Shown: positions 27,062 to 35,667 of the stretch, in pieces
How positions within the stretch are numbered: the stretch's first letter is position 1
How the letters are laid out: each line of letters opens with the position of its first letter
Assembly: GCA_022826645.1 (NCBI GenBank)
Contig: JAJDUM010000086.1
Location: forward strand, 1-55,705
DNA length: 55,705 nucleotides
Source of the DNA: Candidatus Poribacteria bacterium
GTDB lineage: Bacteria > Poribacteria > WGA-4E > PCPOR2b
Reading direction: 5' to 3'
The notes under the pieces: model-generated
Database searches by the model: none
What the model was told of the DNA's origin: nothing
What the model saw: the letters and a program-made list of their open reading frames with translations, nothing else
Position numbers and translations under genes: made by a program

Positions 27062-27799
27062 ATGCTTACAGATGCAGAGAAAGCCCATCTTGATGAACAC
27101 GGCTTTGTACTTCTGAAAAACGCTATAACAGCCGATCACGCGGACGCATTGCGCGATCGATCGATGGTACTCGCTGAGCAGGAGCGGGATGTGCTAAACG
27201 AGCATGTGTACATGGAAGACAGGGCACAGCGGGTGTGGAATCTGGTGGACAAAGGCGATATATTTGAGGATGCCATTCAGTATCCGCGCGTACTCAACTC
27301 GATAGAGTATCTACTTGGTGACGACTGTACGCTCAGTTCGTTCACTGTGAACATCATCGGACCCGGTGCGCCGGATGGCGGATTTCACATTGATCACCCG
27401 CTGGGTGGGATGCCGACACCCCGCCCGAGTTTTGCCCTTTCCGCCAATAGTGTCTGGTTTCTCGACGATTTTACACCTGAGAACGGCGCGACCCGTTGCG
27501 TCCCCGGCAGCCACCTGCGAGTTGAGTCCCGCCCAGAACCGGGTGTCAACTACGATGATGCCGCACAGATCACCGGTCCAAAAGGTTCTGTGATGATTAT
27601 CAACGGATCGCTGTGGCACGCTTCCTCCGCGAACCACACCGACCGTGCGCGTGTCTGTCTGCTCGGTTTCTTCTGTCGTTCTTTTATGAAGCCGCAGCAA
27701 GATCAACAGAAAATTGTTTCCGAGGAGGTTGTTTCGCGTGCGACACCGACGATGAAGCGACTGCTCGGCTTTGATTCCATGCCGAATACCAATGCGTAA
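27062..27799 (+). CDS. PhyH family dioxygenase 6
   Basis: The 245-aa protein is of the ectoine-hydroxylase/PhyH type. The triad is unambiguous: H109-I-D111 (GGFHIDHPLGG) and H186 (GSLWHASSANH), with Arg in 'TDRARVCLLGFF' for 2-oxoglutarate. 'NGATRCVPGSHLRVESRP' is the central strand. The start at 27062 follows 'aaggagatatcg', a strong ribosome-binding site. It lies 43 bases after tandem copy C and is probably the last gene of that transcript, as a REP palindrome pair begins 20 bases after its stop. It is not part of the tandem duplication. Confidence 0.92.
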   Translation: MLTDAEKAHLDEHGFVLLKNAITADHADALRDRSMVLAEQERDVLNEHVYMEDRAQRVWNLVDKGDIFEDAIQYPRVLNSIEYLLGDDCTLSSFTVNIIGPGAPDGGFHIDHPLGGMPTPRPSFALSANSVWFLDDFTPENGATRCVPGSHLRVESRPEPGVNYDDAAQITGPKGSVMIINGSLWHASSANHTDRARVCLLGFFCRSFMKPQQDQQKIVSEEVVSRATPTMKRLLGFDSMPNTNA

Positions 27800-27819
27800 A
27801 CCCAACAGTAAGTTGGTTT

Positions 27820-27880
27820 GTAGTAGGGCAATTCATTGCCCGTCTGTATGAAGAACGCCCAATGAATTGGGCTACTACGA
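27820..27880. repeat. Paired REP palindromes (BIME-like), left of the RAYT gene
   Basis: Two hairpins, gggcaattcattgccc and gcccaatgaattgggc, face each other in an outer inverted repeat gtagta...tactac. The same pair, little changed, lies at 28632-28719 on the other side of the transposase gene. This is the usual arrangement of a REP sequence pair with its dedicated transposase. Confidence 0.9.
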
Positions 27881-27968
27881 GCCAGTGATTGGTTTTTTGT
27901 AGGTTTGTAATAGGTTACTTTGATCCCCGATTTACCACCCGTTCTAACGCCTGATGGTAAGCAGGTTT

Positions 27969-28000
27969 GTAGTAGGGCAATTCATTGCCCGTCCGGACGC
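27969..28000. repeat. Single REP directly upstream of the RAYT gene
   Basis: A single 'gtagtagggcaattcattgc' unit with a 'ccgtccggac' tail lies 15 bases before the transposase start codon. The 'gtccggac' tail is itself palindromic and reappears next to the REP inside the coding sequence at 45299-45328. Confidence 0.88.
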
Positions 28001-28014
28001 AAGGGCATAGGAAC

Positions 28015-28635
28015 ATGTATCGCTATCGTACGCTAACACCCGAACAGAAAGCCGAAATTTTACGTCAGCGCCAGTCGAGAGGCATGCCGCTGCATGAACC
28101 CCCTCATTTTCATTGTGCCGAAGGGTGGTTTCTGATTACTGCTGCCACCTACGAACATAAGCGATACTTCCAGACCGAAGAAGAACGGTCATGGCTTCTA
28201 GCTGAATTATTGAAAGCATTTCAAGACATCAAGATCTCCATTGGCAGCTGGGTGGTGTTACCGAACCATTATCATTTGTTGGTTCGGTGCCACCCCCTTT
28301 CGGTTATCAGTCAACCCTTGCGTCGCGTCCATGCCCGCACGGCGCGAATGTTGAATCGTCGAGCAGGGGTGTCTGGACGAAAAATTTGGCATTCTTTCAG
28401 TGATCGACAGATTCGTAATGAACGACATTACTACACAACGCTGAATTATATCCACTACAACCCGACAAAGCATGACTACGTGCGAGGTCCGTTAGACTGG
28501 ACTTGTTCGAGTTTGCATTGGTATCAAAAGCACCTTGGGGTTGAATGGCTGCGAGATCTCTGGACCGCTTATCCTGTACGAGATTATGGAAAGGGGTGGG
28601 ATTGGTTTGGTTCAGACCAACAGACTGGTTTGTAG
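28015..28635 (+). CDS. REP-associated tyrosine transposase (RAYT, Y1_Tnp)
   Basis: The 206-aa protein is an IS200/IS605-like HUH single-strand transposase, domesticated or free-living with REP sequences. The HUH motif is 'PNHYHLLVRCH', the N-terminal strand 'PHFHCAEGWFLITAATYEHK', and the catalytic Tyr is probably in 'YTTLNYIHYNPTKHDYV'. An R-rich stretch (QPLRRVHARTARMLNRRAG) could bind the REP hairpin. I start at the ATG at 28015 (MYRYRTLTPEQK); upstream frame extends into the REP. REP pairs flank it on both sides, which is diagnostic. The family's activity is REP cleavage and spread; the protein looks intact. Confidence 0.92.
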   Translation: MYRYRTLTPEQKAEILRQRQSRGMPLHEPPHFHCAEGWFLITAATYEHKRYFQTEEERSWLLAELLKAFQDIKISIGSWVVLPNHYHLLVRCHPLSVISQPLRRVHARTARMLNRRAGVSGRKIWHSFSDRQIRNERHYYTTLNYIHYNPTKHDYVRGPLDWTCSSLHWYQKHLGVEWLRDLWTAYPVRDYGKGWDWFGSDQQTGL

Positions 28636-28719
28636 TAGGTTGCTTTGAATCCCGATTTATCGGGGGCAATTCATTGCCCGTCTGTATGAAGAACGCCCAA
28701 TAAATTGGGCTACTACGAA
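28632..28719. repeat. REP pair right of the RAYT gene
   Basis: The segment contains 'gggcaattcattgcccg', then 'tctgtatgaagaacgccc' and 'aataaattgggctactac'. It is a rearranged copy of the left pair: a 'cccgatttatcggg' hairpin is inserted in its first arm. Its start overlaps the last four bases of the transposase gene. Confidence 0.88.
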
Positions 28720-28778
28720 CCTATGGATTTAGTCTAAATAGTTTTTTTTGATGGGGAAAAAACGAGAAAGAGAAAGCT

Positions 28779-29174
28779 ATGCCAACCGCTCTTGAGGCTA
28801 TTGACAAATGGATTGACGAGGCACGTGCCAAACTGGATAATGGCGGGATTCAGGGCGACGATCTGGATCAGCTCCGCCAGATTATCGGCACAAACCAGAA
28901 AGGCAAGCGACAGCGCCTGCTCTATCTCCATGCAGTGACACCGAACATCCGTTCTCAGGTCATCGGGTTGGCGTTACACGAGCCGGTGCAGGGTTCCGTA
29001 ACAGAGATTGTGACGGAGGAGCAGGAATGGCTCTACGATACAGTGCATGATGCGATTCTGGACGGTTGGCAGGTCATCCACTTTCCGGATCAGCGGACGG
29101 AATTTGATGACCGGGAGATTGACATCTTAGGTTACGAATTTATCCTACAAAAATTGGAGGTTTATGATGGCTGA
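28779..29174 (+). CDS. Hypothetical protein, 131 aa
   Basis: No family is recognised. The product is small, acidic and soluble, with an N-terminal helix (TALEAIDKWIDEARAKLDNG) and a C-terminal strand-helix part rich in aromatics (DGWQVIHFPDQRTEFDDRE). It ends eight bases into the next PhyH gene, so it is coupled to that enzyme and could be a partner or assembly protein. The ribosome-binding site is weak (gagaaag). Confidence 0.6.
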   Translation: MPTALEAIDKWIDEARAKLDNGGIQGDDLDQLRQIIGTNQKGKRQRLLYLHAVTPNIRSQVIGLALHEPVQGSVTEIVTEEQEWLYDTVHDAILDGWQVIHFPDQRTEFDDREIDILGYEFILQKLEVYDG

Positions 29175-29925
29175 CAAACCGTATCTATTGAGTGATGACG
29201 AAATCATCTCTTTCATCATCCACGGCTCCCATATTGTTGAAGCAGATTTTCCCGAAGGCTTCAACGAATCGATCTATGAAGAGCTTGAAGGGTTAGATAT
29301 CCCACGAAACAATCCGGGCGATGGGATTCTGGATAAAGTCCCGAAACTCTATCAGGTCTACGATCATCCCAAGGTCCGCGGTGCGTTGGTAAGTTTACTC
29401 GGTGAAGATGTGCAGATGAACAGTCATAGACACTGTCACGTGAACCCGCCCGGCACACGGAGCCAAACATGGCACCAAGATGGCACAAACAAGCGGCATC
29501 ATCACATCCAAACCGTTTTGGCGATGTACTATCCCCAAGATGTTCCCGCAGAACTGGGACCGACGGTAATTATGCCCGGTACACACTTCCGCAATGCCCC
29601 GACCGACCGCATGGCGACCTACGCCAACTTCCGCGAGCAGGTTCCCCTCATCGTCAAGGCAGGGACAGTGGCAATCACGCACTACGACATCTGGCACGCC
29701 GCATCAGCGAATCGTGGAACAAAGGCGCGCTACATGCTCAAGTTTCTTTTCACTCGCGGTAGTGAGCCGAAATCGCCAAGCTGGAACCACCATCCGGAGG
29801 AAGTCGCTGCATCGATGCGTCGCTTCAGCTTCGAGAGAGCATGTGCCTGTTCTCAATCCGATCACTACAAGGAACGCGGGCTGCGCATAGAAATGTGGGA
29901 ACACCTTATTGGGAAAACTGTGTAA
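29167..29925 (+). CDS. PhyH family dioxygenase 7
   Basis: The 252-aa Fe(II)/2-oxoglutarate dioxygenase shows H103-Q-D105 (QTWHQDGTNKRHHH) and distal H177 (HYDIWHAASANRG), with 'TKARYMLKFLFTR' supplying the 2-oxoglutarate Arg. 'ELGPTVIMPGTHFRNAP' resembles the equivalent part of PhyH 1 at 13329, so the two are probably closer to each other than to the tandem triplet. The start at 29167 (MADKPYL) follows 'ggaggttt'; ATG 29164 directly precedes it. It overlaps the preceding hypothetical gene and is followed by an isomerase gene after 16 bases, giving a three-gene operon. Confidence 0.92.
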   Translation: MADKPYLLSDDEIISFIIHGSHIVEADFPEGFNESIYEELEGLDIPRNNPGDGILDKVPKLYQVYDHPKVRGALVSLLGEDVQMNSHRHCHVNPPGTRSQTWHQDGTNKRHHHIQTVLAMYYPQDVPAELGPTVIMPGTHFRNAPTDRMATYANFREQVPLIVKAGTVAITHYDIWHAASANRGTKARYMLKFLFTRGSEPKSPSWNHHPEEVAASMRRFSFERACACSQSDHYKERGLRIEMWEHLIGKTV

Positions 29926-29941
29926 TAAAAGGAGACTCCCC

Positions 29942-30796
29942 ATGAAATTGAGTTGTTGTGCAGGACTTGCATCCTTTGTTCCACAGACGGTTGACGCCAA
30001 ACAGTTGGACACCGGTTCGGCTTACAGAGCGAAGTTAGAGAAAGCACCTGCAACGCTCAAAACCTTGTCGGAAGCGGGGTGCGATTTTTTCGAGTTCGGC
30101 GTGGGAATGCTCTGCCCCGAATCCCCAAAATCCCTTTTCGAGGGCTTCAAGGAGGTGCTATCCGATTACTCGCTGCGAGCCGAATGCTTTAATAGCTTTA
30201 TCCCCGCTGACTTGAAGGTGACGGGTCCAAATGTTGATAAGGCCCGAATGGATAATTACCTAGCGAATGCGACGGAACGCGCAGCTGAGCTTGGCGGTGA
30301 GATTATTGTATTCGGAAGCGGTGGCGCACGGGGTGTGCCGGAAGGATTCTCTCGTAAACGGGCGCATGACCAGATCCTTGAGTTCTTGGAGGCTGCTGGG
30401 AATTACGCAGGGCGACACGGGCTTGTCATTGCCATAGAACCTCTTAACCGTGGAGAGACAAACGCAATCAACAGCATCGCCGAAGCAGCCCAGCTTGCTG
30501 CTGAACTTGATAAGCCGGAGGTTCAGGTACTCGTTGATTTCTATCACCAGATGCTTGAAGGGGAAGCGTTTGATGAAATCGTTCGTGCGGGAGAGCGGAT
30601 TGTGCATGTGCATGTCGCAGACACGGATCGGCTCTATCCGGGCAGCGGCGAATACGATTATCAACGTTTTGCCGAAAGCCTTGCTGATGCGGGATACAAC
30701 AAACGGGTCTCTGTGGAGTGCAATTTTAGGGATTTTGATAAGGAAGTACCTCCGTCGATTCAGTTCCTGAACGAAGTATTTAATGCGGCACAATAA
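29942..30796 (+). CDS. Xylose-isomerase-like TIM-barrel sugar isomerase/epimerase
   Basis: The 284-aa protein belongs to the AP_endonuc_2 superfamily of sugar isomerases and epimerases (tagatose epimerase, IolE/IolI, hydroxypyruvate isomerase type). Typical pieces are 'AEAGCDFFEFGVG'-like N-terminal barrel strand (as SEAGCDFFEFGVGML), 'GGEIIVFGSGGARGVPEG', 'LVIAIEPLNRGETNAINS' with the metal-binding Glu, 'VQVLVDFYHQMLEG' with Asp and His, and 'IVHVHVADTDRL'. The 'E...D..H...H' metal set appears complete. The start at 29942 follows 'aaaaggag'. Coupling with PhyH 7 suggests both act on one pathway. Confidence 0.9.
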   Translation: MKLSCCAGLASFVPQTVDAKQLDTGSAYRAKLEKAPATLKTLSEAGCDFFEFGVGMLCPESPKSLFEGFKEVLSDYSLRAECFNSFIPADLKVTGPNVDKARMDNYLANATERAAELGGEIIVFGSGGARGVPEGFSRKRAHDQILEFLEAAGNYAGRHGLVIAIEPLNRGETNAINSIAEAAQLAAELDKPEVQVLVDFYHQMLEGEAFDEIVRAGERIVHVHVADTDRLYPGSGEYDYQRFAESLADAGYNKRVSVECNFRDFDKEVPPSIQFLNEVFNAAQ

Positions 30797-30867
30797 AGCG
30801 TTGTCATTGTTGAGTTTAATGAGGGTTTGAACTAACGCTTCAGCCTTGGCGTGATGGGATATTTTAC

Positions 30868-30896
30868 TTGACACCACTATAGTCCAATGCTATAAT
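30868..30896 (+). promoter_or_regulatory. Consensus sigma70-type promoter of the proteasome operon
   Basis: TTGACA (30868-30873) and TATAAT (30891-30896) match the housekeeping consensus exactly at 17-base spacing. The leader to mpa is about 210 bases long. It contains no gene or clear riboswitch, though several short inverted repeats are present. Confidence 0.85.
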
Positions 30897-31111
30897 CTAA
30901 TCCATTCTTGAGCAGTATGGTGACGCCCGGGAGTGAGATTGTGATAGAAATTGATCTACTCAAAACCCGGAGGAATTATCGGTTACATATTTAAATCTTA
31001 GAAGTGAGCTCCTTTTGGAACTAATAATGCGAGATGGCGCGCTATTTCCCGCCGGTATAATGATAGCCACCATCCCGTAATTCTAAAGATATATACCGAG
31101 GTAAGGTTACT

Positions 31112-32932
31112 ATGGCTACCATCAAGAACCCATCCGAAACGCAAGATTCAGGAGATGCCCTTGAAGAGGTGGAAAATCAGGCGAATCTGTCCGCGCCTTC
31201 CTCAGAGCGGATATCCTACGAAAGAAAGATTCGTGAACTGACATTTACTATTGAGTCGTTGGAGAGCGAAATTGATGACTTGAGAAGACGCTTAAACGCT
31301 GCGCCTTCCGACGATGTTGAAGTTCGTCTCTACGAAATGACCCGCGACTTAATGCACGCCCACCGTAGAAATCGGAAGTTGACTGGTACCCTTCAGGAAG
31401 CGAAAGAAAAGCTGGAGCAGTTGAAGGAGAAGGTTGAACAACTCAGTGCGCCACCGAACAACTACGGCGTGTTCCTTCAATCAAACGATGACGGGACGCT
31501 TGATATTGACCTTGGTGGCAAAAGGTGGCGTGTCAATGCGGACCCGGAAATCAACGCCGATCAACTCCAAAAAGGTCAAGAGGTCATCGTCAACGGCGTG
31601 ATGAATGTTGTGAGTGTTAGGGAGTTTGAGCGGCAAGGCGAAGTGGTCAAGGTCAAGGAAATGCTTGATGATAACCGTGTGCTTGTGACTTTGCGCGCCG
31701 ATGAAGAGCGAGTCGTGGAAGTATCGGATCCGCTCAATGAGGCGGAGCTTAAGTTCGGGGATAATGTCATGCTGAACCCGATCACGGGGATGGTTATGGA
31801 GAGGCTACCCAAACTTGAAGTTGAAGACCTGCTGCTCGAAGAGGTGCCGAACATTAAATATACGGATATTGGTGGATTGAATGAACAGATTGAGGCGATT
31901 CGGGATGCTATCGAAACGCCTTACCTCTACCCGGAGGAGTACAAGGAATTCCGGTTAAAACCCCCGAAAGGGGTGCTACTCTATGGTCCACCCGGCTGCG
32001 GTAAAACCTTAATTGCCAAAGCGGTCGCTAACAGCTTGGCTGCGCGGGTTAGGGAGCAGACAGGTAGAGATGATGTTGAAAGCTATTTTATTAATATCAA
32101 GGGACCAGAACTACTGAATAAGTATGTTGGCGAGACAGAGCGAAAGATTCGAGAAGTCTTCCAGAAAGCCAAGGACAAATCCAAAGAAGGGGTTCCGGTC
32201 ATCATCTTCTTTGATGAGATGGATTCGCTTTTCCGATCCAGAGGCATGGGTATTTCGTCCGATATGGAGTCAACGGTGGTGCCTCAATTCCTCGCTGAGA
32301 TCGATGGTGTCGAAGGGCTTAGAGATGTGGTTGTCATCGGTGCGAGCAACCGCCAAGATCTTCTGGATCCTGCTGTTTTACGTCCCGGTCGATTGGACAT
32401 CAAGATTAAGGTCGATCGCCCCGAAGCTGAGGGGGCAAAAGATATTTTCGCCATATACCTGACGCCGGATCTTCCAATTGCCCCGTCCATGCTGGAAAAA
32501 TTTGATGGTGATCGGGAAAAAGCCGCTGACGCTCTCGCTGCCCAAGCGATTGAGAAGATGTACGCGACCACCGACGAGAACAAGTTCATTGAGGTAACCT
32601 ACAATCGTGGAGAACGTGAGACGCTCTACTTCAAGGATTTTGCGAGCGGTGCGATGATTGAAAACATCGTTGATCGTGCCAAAAAGATGGCAATCAAACG
32701 GCTGATCGATTCTGAAGGGAAAGAGAAAGGCATGACCCCCGAAGATCTCGAAATGGCGATCCAAGAAGAATATAAGGAGAATGAAGATCTGCCTAACACC
32801 ACCAATCCCGACGATTGGGCGAAGATATCGGGACGGAAAGGCGATCGGATCGTCAACATTAAGGCGTTGACCCACGAGCCAGAGCCGAAAAAACGGGATG
32901 TAAGAACCGTCAAAGGTGGCGCTTACCTCTAA
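31112..32932 (+). CDS. mpa: Proteasome-associated ATPase Mpa/ARC
   Basis: The 606-aa AAA+ unfoldase recognises Pup-tagged proteins and feeds them to the 20S core. The layout is complete: an N-terminal coiled coil (~residues 40-110, e.g. KIRELTFTIESLESEIDDL) that binds Pup, two OB-fold interdomains (~120-250), and one AAA domain with Walker A GPPGCGKT (~292-299), pore region, Walker B 'VIIFFDEMDSLF' and arginine-finger region near 'RPGRLDIKIKV'. It ends ...GGAYL; the penultimate Tyr matches the C-terminal gate-opening motif (GQYL in Mycobacterium). It is the first gene of the operon and is followed after eight bases by dop. Confidence 0.97.
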   Translation: MATIKNPSETQDSGDALEEVENQANLSAPSSERISYERKIRELTFTIESLESEIDDLRRRLNAAPSDDVEVRLYEMTRDLMHAHRRNRKLTGTLQEAKEKLEQLKEKVEQLSAPPNNYGVFLQSNDDGTLDIDLGGKRWRVNADPEINADQLQKGQEVIVNGVMNVVSVREFERQGEVVKVKEMLDDNRVLVTLRADEERVVEVSDPLNEAELKFGDNVMLNPITGMVMERLPKLEVEDLLLEEVPNIKYTDIGGLNEQIEAIRDAIETPYLYPEEYKEFRLKPPKGVLLYGPPGCGKTLIAKAVANSLAARVREQTGRDDVESYFINIKGPELLNKYVGETERKIREVFQKAKDKSKEGVPVIIFFDEMDSLFRSRGMGISSDMESTVVPQFLAEIDGVEGLRDVVVIGASNRQDLLDPAVLRPGRLDIKIKVDRPEAEGAKDIFAIYLTPDLPIAPSMLEKFDGDREKAADALAAQAIEKMYATTDENKFIEVTYNRGERETLYFKDFASGAMIENIVDRAKKMAIKRLIDSEGKEKGMTPEDLEMAIQEEYKENEDLPNTTNPDDWAKISGRKGDRIVNIKALTHEPEPKKRDVRTVKGGAYL

Positions 32933-32940
32933 GGCAGATT

Positions 32941-34428
32941 ATGACCGTACCAACGATTATGGGGACCGAAACCGAATATGGCATTTCGGTCAAAAATGCG
33001 CGAGATCCGGATCCGGTTGCGGCCTCAACGCTTGTCGTCAATATCTATAAGGACCGTGGGATCAAGGGAATCACTTGGGACTATGATCAGGAAAGTCCAT
33101 TGATGGACGCGAGGGGGTTTGTTTCTGAAGGGGAAACTGACATCCCAGATCAGGAAAATAATAGTCTCATCAATGATGTTCTCGCCAATGGTGGACGGTA
33201 CTATGTCGATCACGCGCACCCAGAGTATTGCACCCCGGAATGCACCAATGCACGTGATTTGGTCAAATATGAGAAGGCGGGGGACCTGATATTAGATTTG
33301 AGCCGTCTGGCTGCCCAAGAGCTGTTGCCTACGAATCAAGAGATTATTATTTATAAGAACAACAGTGATTATAAGGGACACAGCTACGGCGCTCACGAAA
33401 ATTATCTAATGTCTCGAAACGTTCCATTCCAAGATATCGTTGATGGATTAACGCCGTTCCTCGTGACGCGGCAGCCCATCACAGGGAGTGGTAAGATCGG
33501 CGCTGAAAACGGCGCATCGGAAACGGATTATCAAATCTCACAGCGTGCCGATTTTTTCGAGACTGAAGTTGGTCTCAGCACGATGGTAGCGCGTCCGATT
33601 ATCAATACGCGGGACGAGCCGCACGCGGATGAGGCGTTATACCGTCGCCTGCACGTGATTGTCGGCGATTCTAATATGTCGGAGTTTTCCATCTATTTGA
33701 AGGTGGGAATTACGGCGATTGTACTGCAGCTCATCGAACAGGGTGTGGTCGGAGATGAGTTCAGGCTCTCTGACCCTGTTTTGGCGATCAAGACGGTGTC
33801 ACGCGACCTTTCTTGTAAAGAATCTCTGGTTTTAGAGGATGGTCGGAAATGGACGCCGATTGAGGTTCAGCGCGAATATCTTGAGTTGGCGCACAAACAT
33901 ATTCCCACGGATGTGTCCGACGTTGTGAGCGACGTAATGAAGACGTGGGAATTTGTTCTCGACCGTCTCGACGAGGATCCGATGAGTTTAGATCGGCACC
34001 TCGATTGGGTGATTAAGAAGCGACTGATTGATGCGTACCTGCGACGCCACAGTTTAACCCATTCGGATCACCAAATTCGGATGTTAGATTTGCAATATCA
34101 TGACATCCGCCCGAATAAGGGGTTGTATGCGAGGTTGCTGAAAAATGGACGTGTTGAACGGCTCCTCAAACATGAGGAGATTGTTCAAGCGATTAACAAT
34201 CCACCTGTTGATACACGTGCCTATTTTCGTGGCATGTGTTTACAAAAATTTCCCAACGAAATTCACAGCGCAAGCTGGAATTCAATGATTTTTTGTACTG
34301 ACGATTCTTCTCTAGATAAAATCTTGATGGATCGGCCGCACTTCGGAACACAGGAGATGACCGGTGATCTATTGAGAGACTGCACGGCTGCAGAACTGGT
34401 GCAAGCCGTTCTGACATCCAACGATTAG
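32941..34428 (+). CDS. dop: Pup deamidase/depupylase Dop
   Basis: The 495-aa protein is a carboxylate-amine/glutamine-synthetase-like enzyme. 'MGTETEYGI' opens the ATP/Mg site, 'YYVDHAHPEYCTPE' carries the catalytic Asp typical of Dop, and 'DEPHADEALYRRLHVIVGDS' and 'DLQYHDIRPNKGLY' are shared with PafA. The longer N-terminal insert after the first motif (RGIKGITWDYDQESP) separates Dop from PafA. Because Pup here already ends in Glu, deamidation is unnecessary and the enzyme should act mainly as a depupylase. It lies between mpa and pup, with only 15 bases to pup. Confidence 0.96.
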   Translation: MTVPTIMGTETEYGISVKNARDPDPVAASTLVVNIYKDRGIKGITWDYDQESPLMDARGFVSEGETDIPDQENNSLINDVLANGGRYYVDHAHPEYCTPECTNARDLVKYEKAGDLILDLSRLAAQELLPTNQEIIIYKNNSDYKGHSYGAHENYLMSRNVPFQDIVDGLTPFLVTRQPITGSGKIGAENGASETDYQISQRADFFETEVGLSTMVARPIINTRDEPHADEALYRRLHVIVGDSNMSEFSIYLKVGITAIVLQLIEQGVVGDEFRLSDPVLAIKTVSRDLSCKESLVLEDGRKWTPIEVQREYLELAHKHIPTDVSDVVSDVMKTWEFVLDRLDEDPMSLDRHLDWVIKKRLIDAYLRRHSLTHSDHQIRMLDLQYHDIRPNKGLYARLLKNGRVERLLKHEEIVQAINNPPVDTRAYFRGMCLQKFPNEIHSASWNSMIFCTDDSSLDKILMDRPHFGTQEMTGDLLRDCTAAELVQAVLTSND

Positions 34429-34443
34429 AAGGAGGGAAGCAAC

Positions 34444-34641
34444 ATGCCAGCCGAAAAACAACAGGATCAAAAAGAAAAACGGACTCAGGAAACTGAGGAA
34501 GTTCAACCGGATCAAGAAGTCGTAGAGCAAGGCGAAGAGATTAAAGAAGACCTCGATCAAATCCTTGATGAAATCGACGAAATCTTGGAAGAGGATTCAG
34601 AAGAATTTGTCGAGAATTATATTCAGCGAGGAGGAGAGTAG
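34444..34641 (+). CDS. pup: Prokaryotic ubiquitin-like protein Pup
   Basis: The 65-aa protein is acidic and largely disordered, as Pup must be. The Mpa-binding helix is predicted around residues 30-55 (EEIKEDLDQILDEIDEILEE). It ends 'IQRGGE', that is Gly-Gly-Glu: the conjugation-ready form, unlike the Gly-Gly-Gln ending of mycobacterial Pup. PafA joins this Glu side chain to target lysines. The ribosome-binding site is 'aaggaggg'. The GGA-GGA-GAG codons of the C-terminus also form the ribosome-binding site of prcB, whose GTG start overlaps the stop codon by one base. Confidence 0.97.
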   Translation: MPAEKQQDQKEKRTQETEEVQPDQEVVEQGEEIKEDLDQILDEIDEILEEDSEEFVENYIQRGGE

Positions 34642-35525
34642 TGGTCTTTAGCGGCTCCGACCATAGAACCTCCGATTTCCTTGAGCTTTTGCAAAGGGAA
34701 CGTCCGGAGCTTCTATCAAAGTTTGGTACAGGGGCGTTCGGCATAACGTCCCTGCCAGACTCACCCGCTGTAAGTGCCGATTTTCGGTCATTCCGCTACG
34801 CGGAACTGAAAGGACAGCATGTGCCAGCTACCAGTTTGATGGATCTTTACGATAACCTGCTTGAAGGGACAACGATACTGGCTGTCGTTTATAATGAGGG
34901 GATTATCATCGCAGGAGACCGTCAGGCAACGGCGGGGTTTCAGGTGGGAGAGCGGCGTATCCGGAAGGTCTATGAGGTAGATACCTATTCGGCGATCGCT
35001 ATTGCAGGCGTCGCCGGGCCAGCGATGGAGATGGCGAAGCTCTTTCAGGTCCAGGTGGAGTTCTATGAAAAGATAGAGGGCTCACAGTTAAGCCTTGAGG
35101 GCAAAGCCAATTCACTGTCAAATATGGTCAAGTCCAACTTGCCCATGGCGATGCAGGGATTGGTAGTCGTGCCGATCTTCGCAGGGTATGACCTCAAACG
35201 GAAAGAGGGAAAGATCTTCAAATACGATGCGATAGGGGGGCAATACGAAGAAAGCGAATACTATGCGACCGGATCCGGTGGCAAGGATGCCCAAGCAACG
35301 CTGAAAAAGCTGTATAGCTCCGATATGTCCCGAGATGGTGCCCTACAGATAGTCGCGGAGGCACTCTGGGATGCCGCCGATGAAGATGTAGCGACAGGCG
35401 GTCCCGATTTTATTCGGGAGATTTTCCCAACAATCAAGATCATTGACTCCACGGGAATCTCAGATATACCGGATTCAGAGGTTAAAGAACTCTATACTGA
35501 GCTACTCGACAGACTCCGCAATTGA
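34641..35525 (+). CDS. prcB: 20S proteasome beta subunit PrcB
   Basis: The 294-aa catalytic subunit is made as a proprotein. The propeptide is 76 residues; cleavage in LLEG/TTILAV exposes Thr77 as nucleophile (mature T1). Mature D17 (AGDRQAT) and K33 (RIRKVYEV) are in place, so the site is intact. 'IAIAGVAGPAMEMAKL' and 'ATGSGGKDAQATLKKLY' match the family. Translation begins at GTG 34641, overlapping the pup stop (TAGTG) and fed by the ribosome-binding site inside pup. A 142-base gap without a gene separates it from prcA. Confidence 0.96.
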   Translation: MVFSGSDHRTSDFLELLQRERPELLSKFGTGAFGITSLPDSPAVSADFRSFRYAELKGQHVPATSLMDLYDNLLEGTTILAVVYNEGIIIAGDRQATAGFQVGERRIRKVYEVDTYSAIAIAGVAGPAMEMAKLFQVQVEFYEKIEGSQLSLEGKANSLSNMVKSNLPMAMQGLVVVPIFAGYDLKRKEGKIFKYDAIGGQYEESEYYATGSGGKDAQATLKKLYSSDMSRDGALQIVAEALWDAADEDVATGGPDFIREIFPTIKIIDSTGISDIPDSEVKELYTELLDRLRN

Positions 35526-35667
35526 CAATTCAGGATTAGCAATCAGTTTGCCACAGGATTGCCCGTTGGATTGGCAAAACCGACGAAAGAATCAGGGTGT
35601 GTCTATCGTGGCTCAGCCGCATTGAGGACTACTGATAATCGACACCTGCTATTTGAGGGAGGGGTAG

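Noticed and set aside
27820..27880. Rho-independent terminator after the PhyH cluster
   Set aside because: The hairpins lack T-runs and recur as REPs around the transposase, so they are classed as REP sequences even if they may slow transcription.
30897..31111. Riboswitch in the long leader of the proteasome operon
   Set aside because: No known riboswitch signature is recognisable; only short, non-specific inverted repeats are present.
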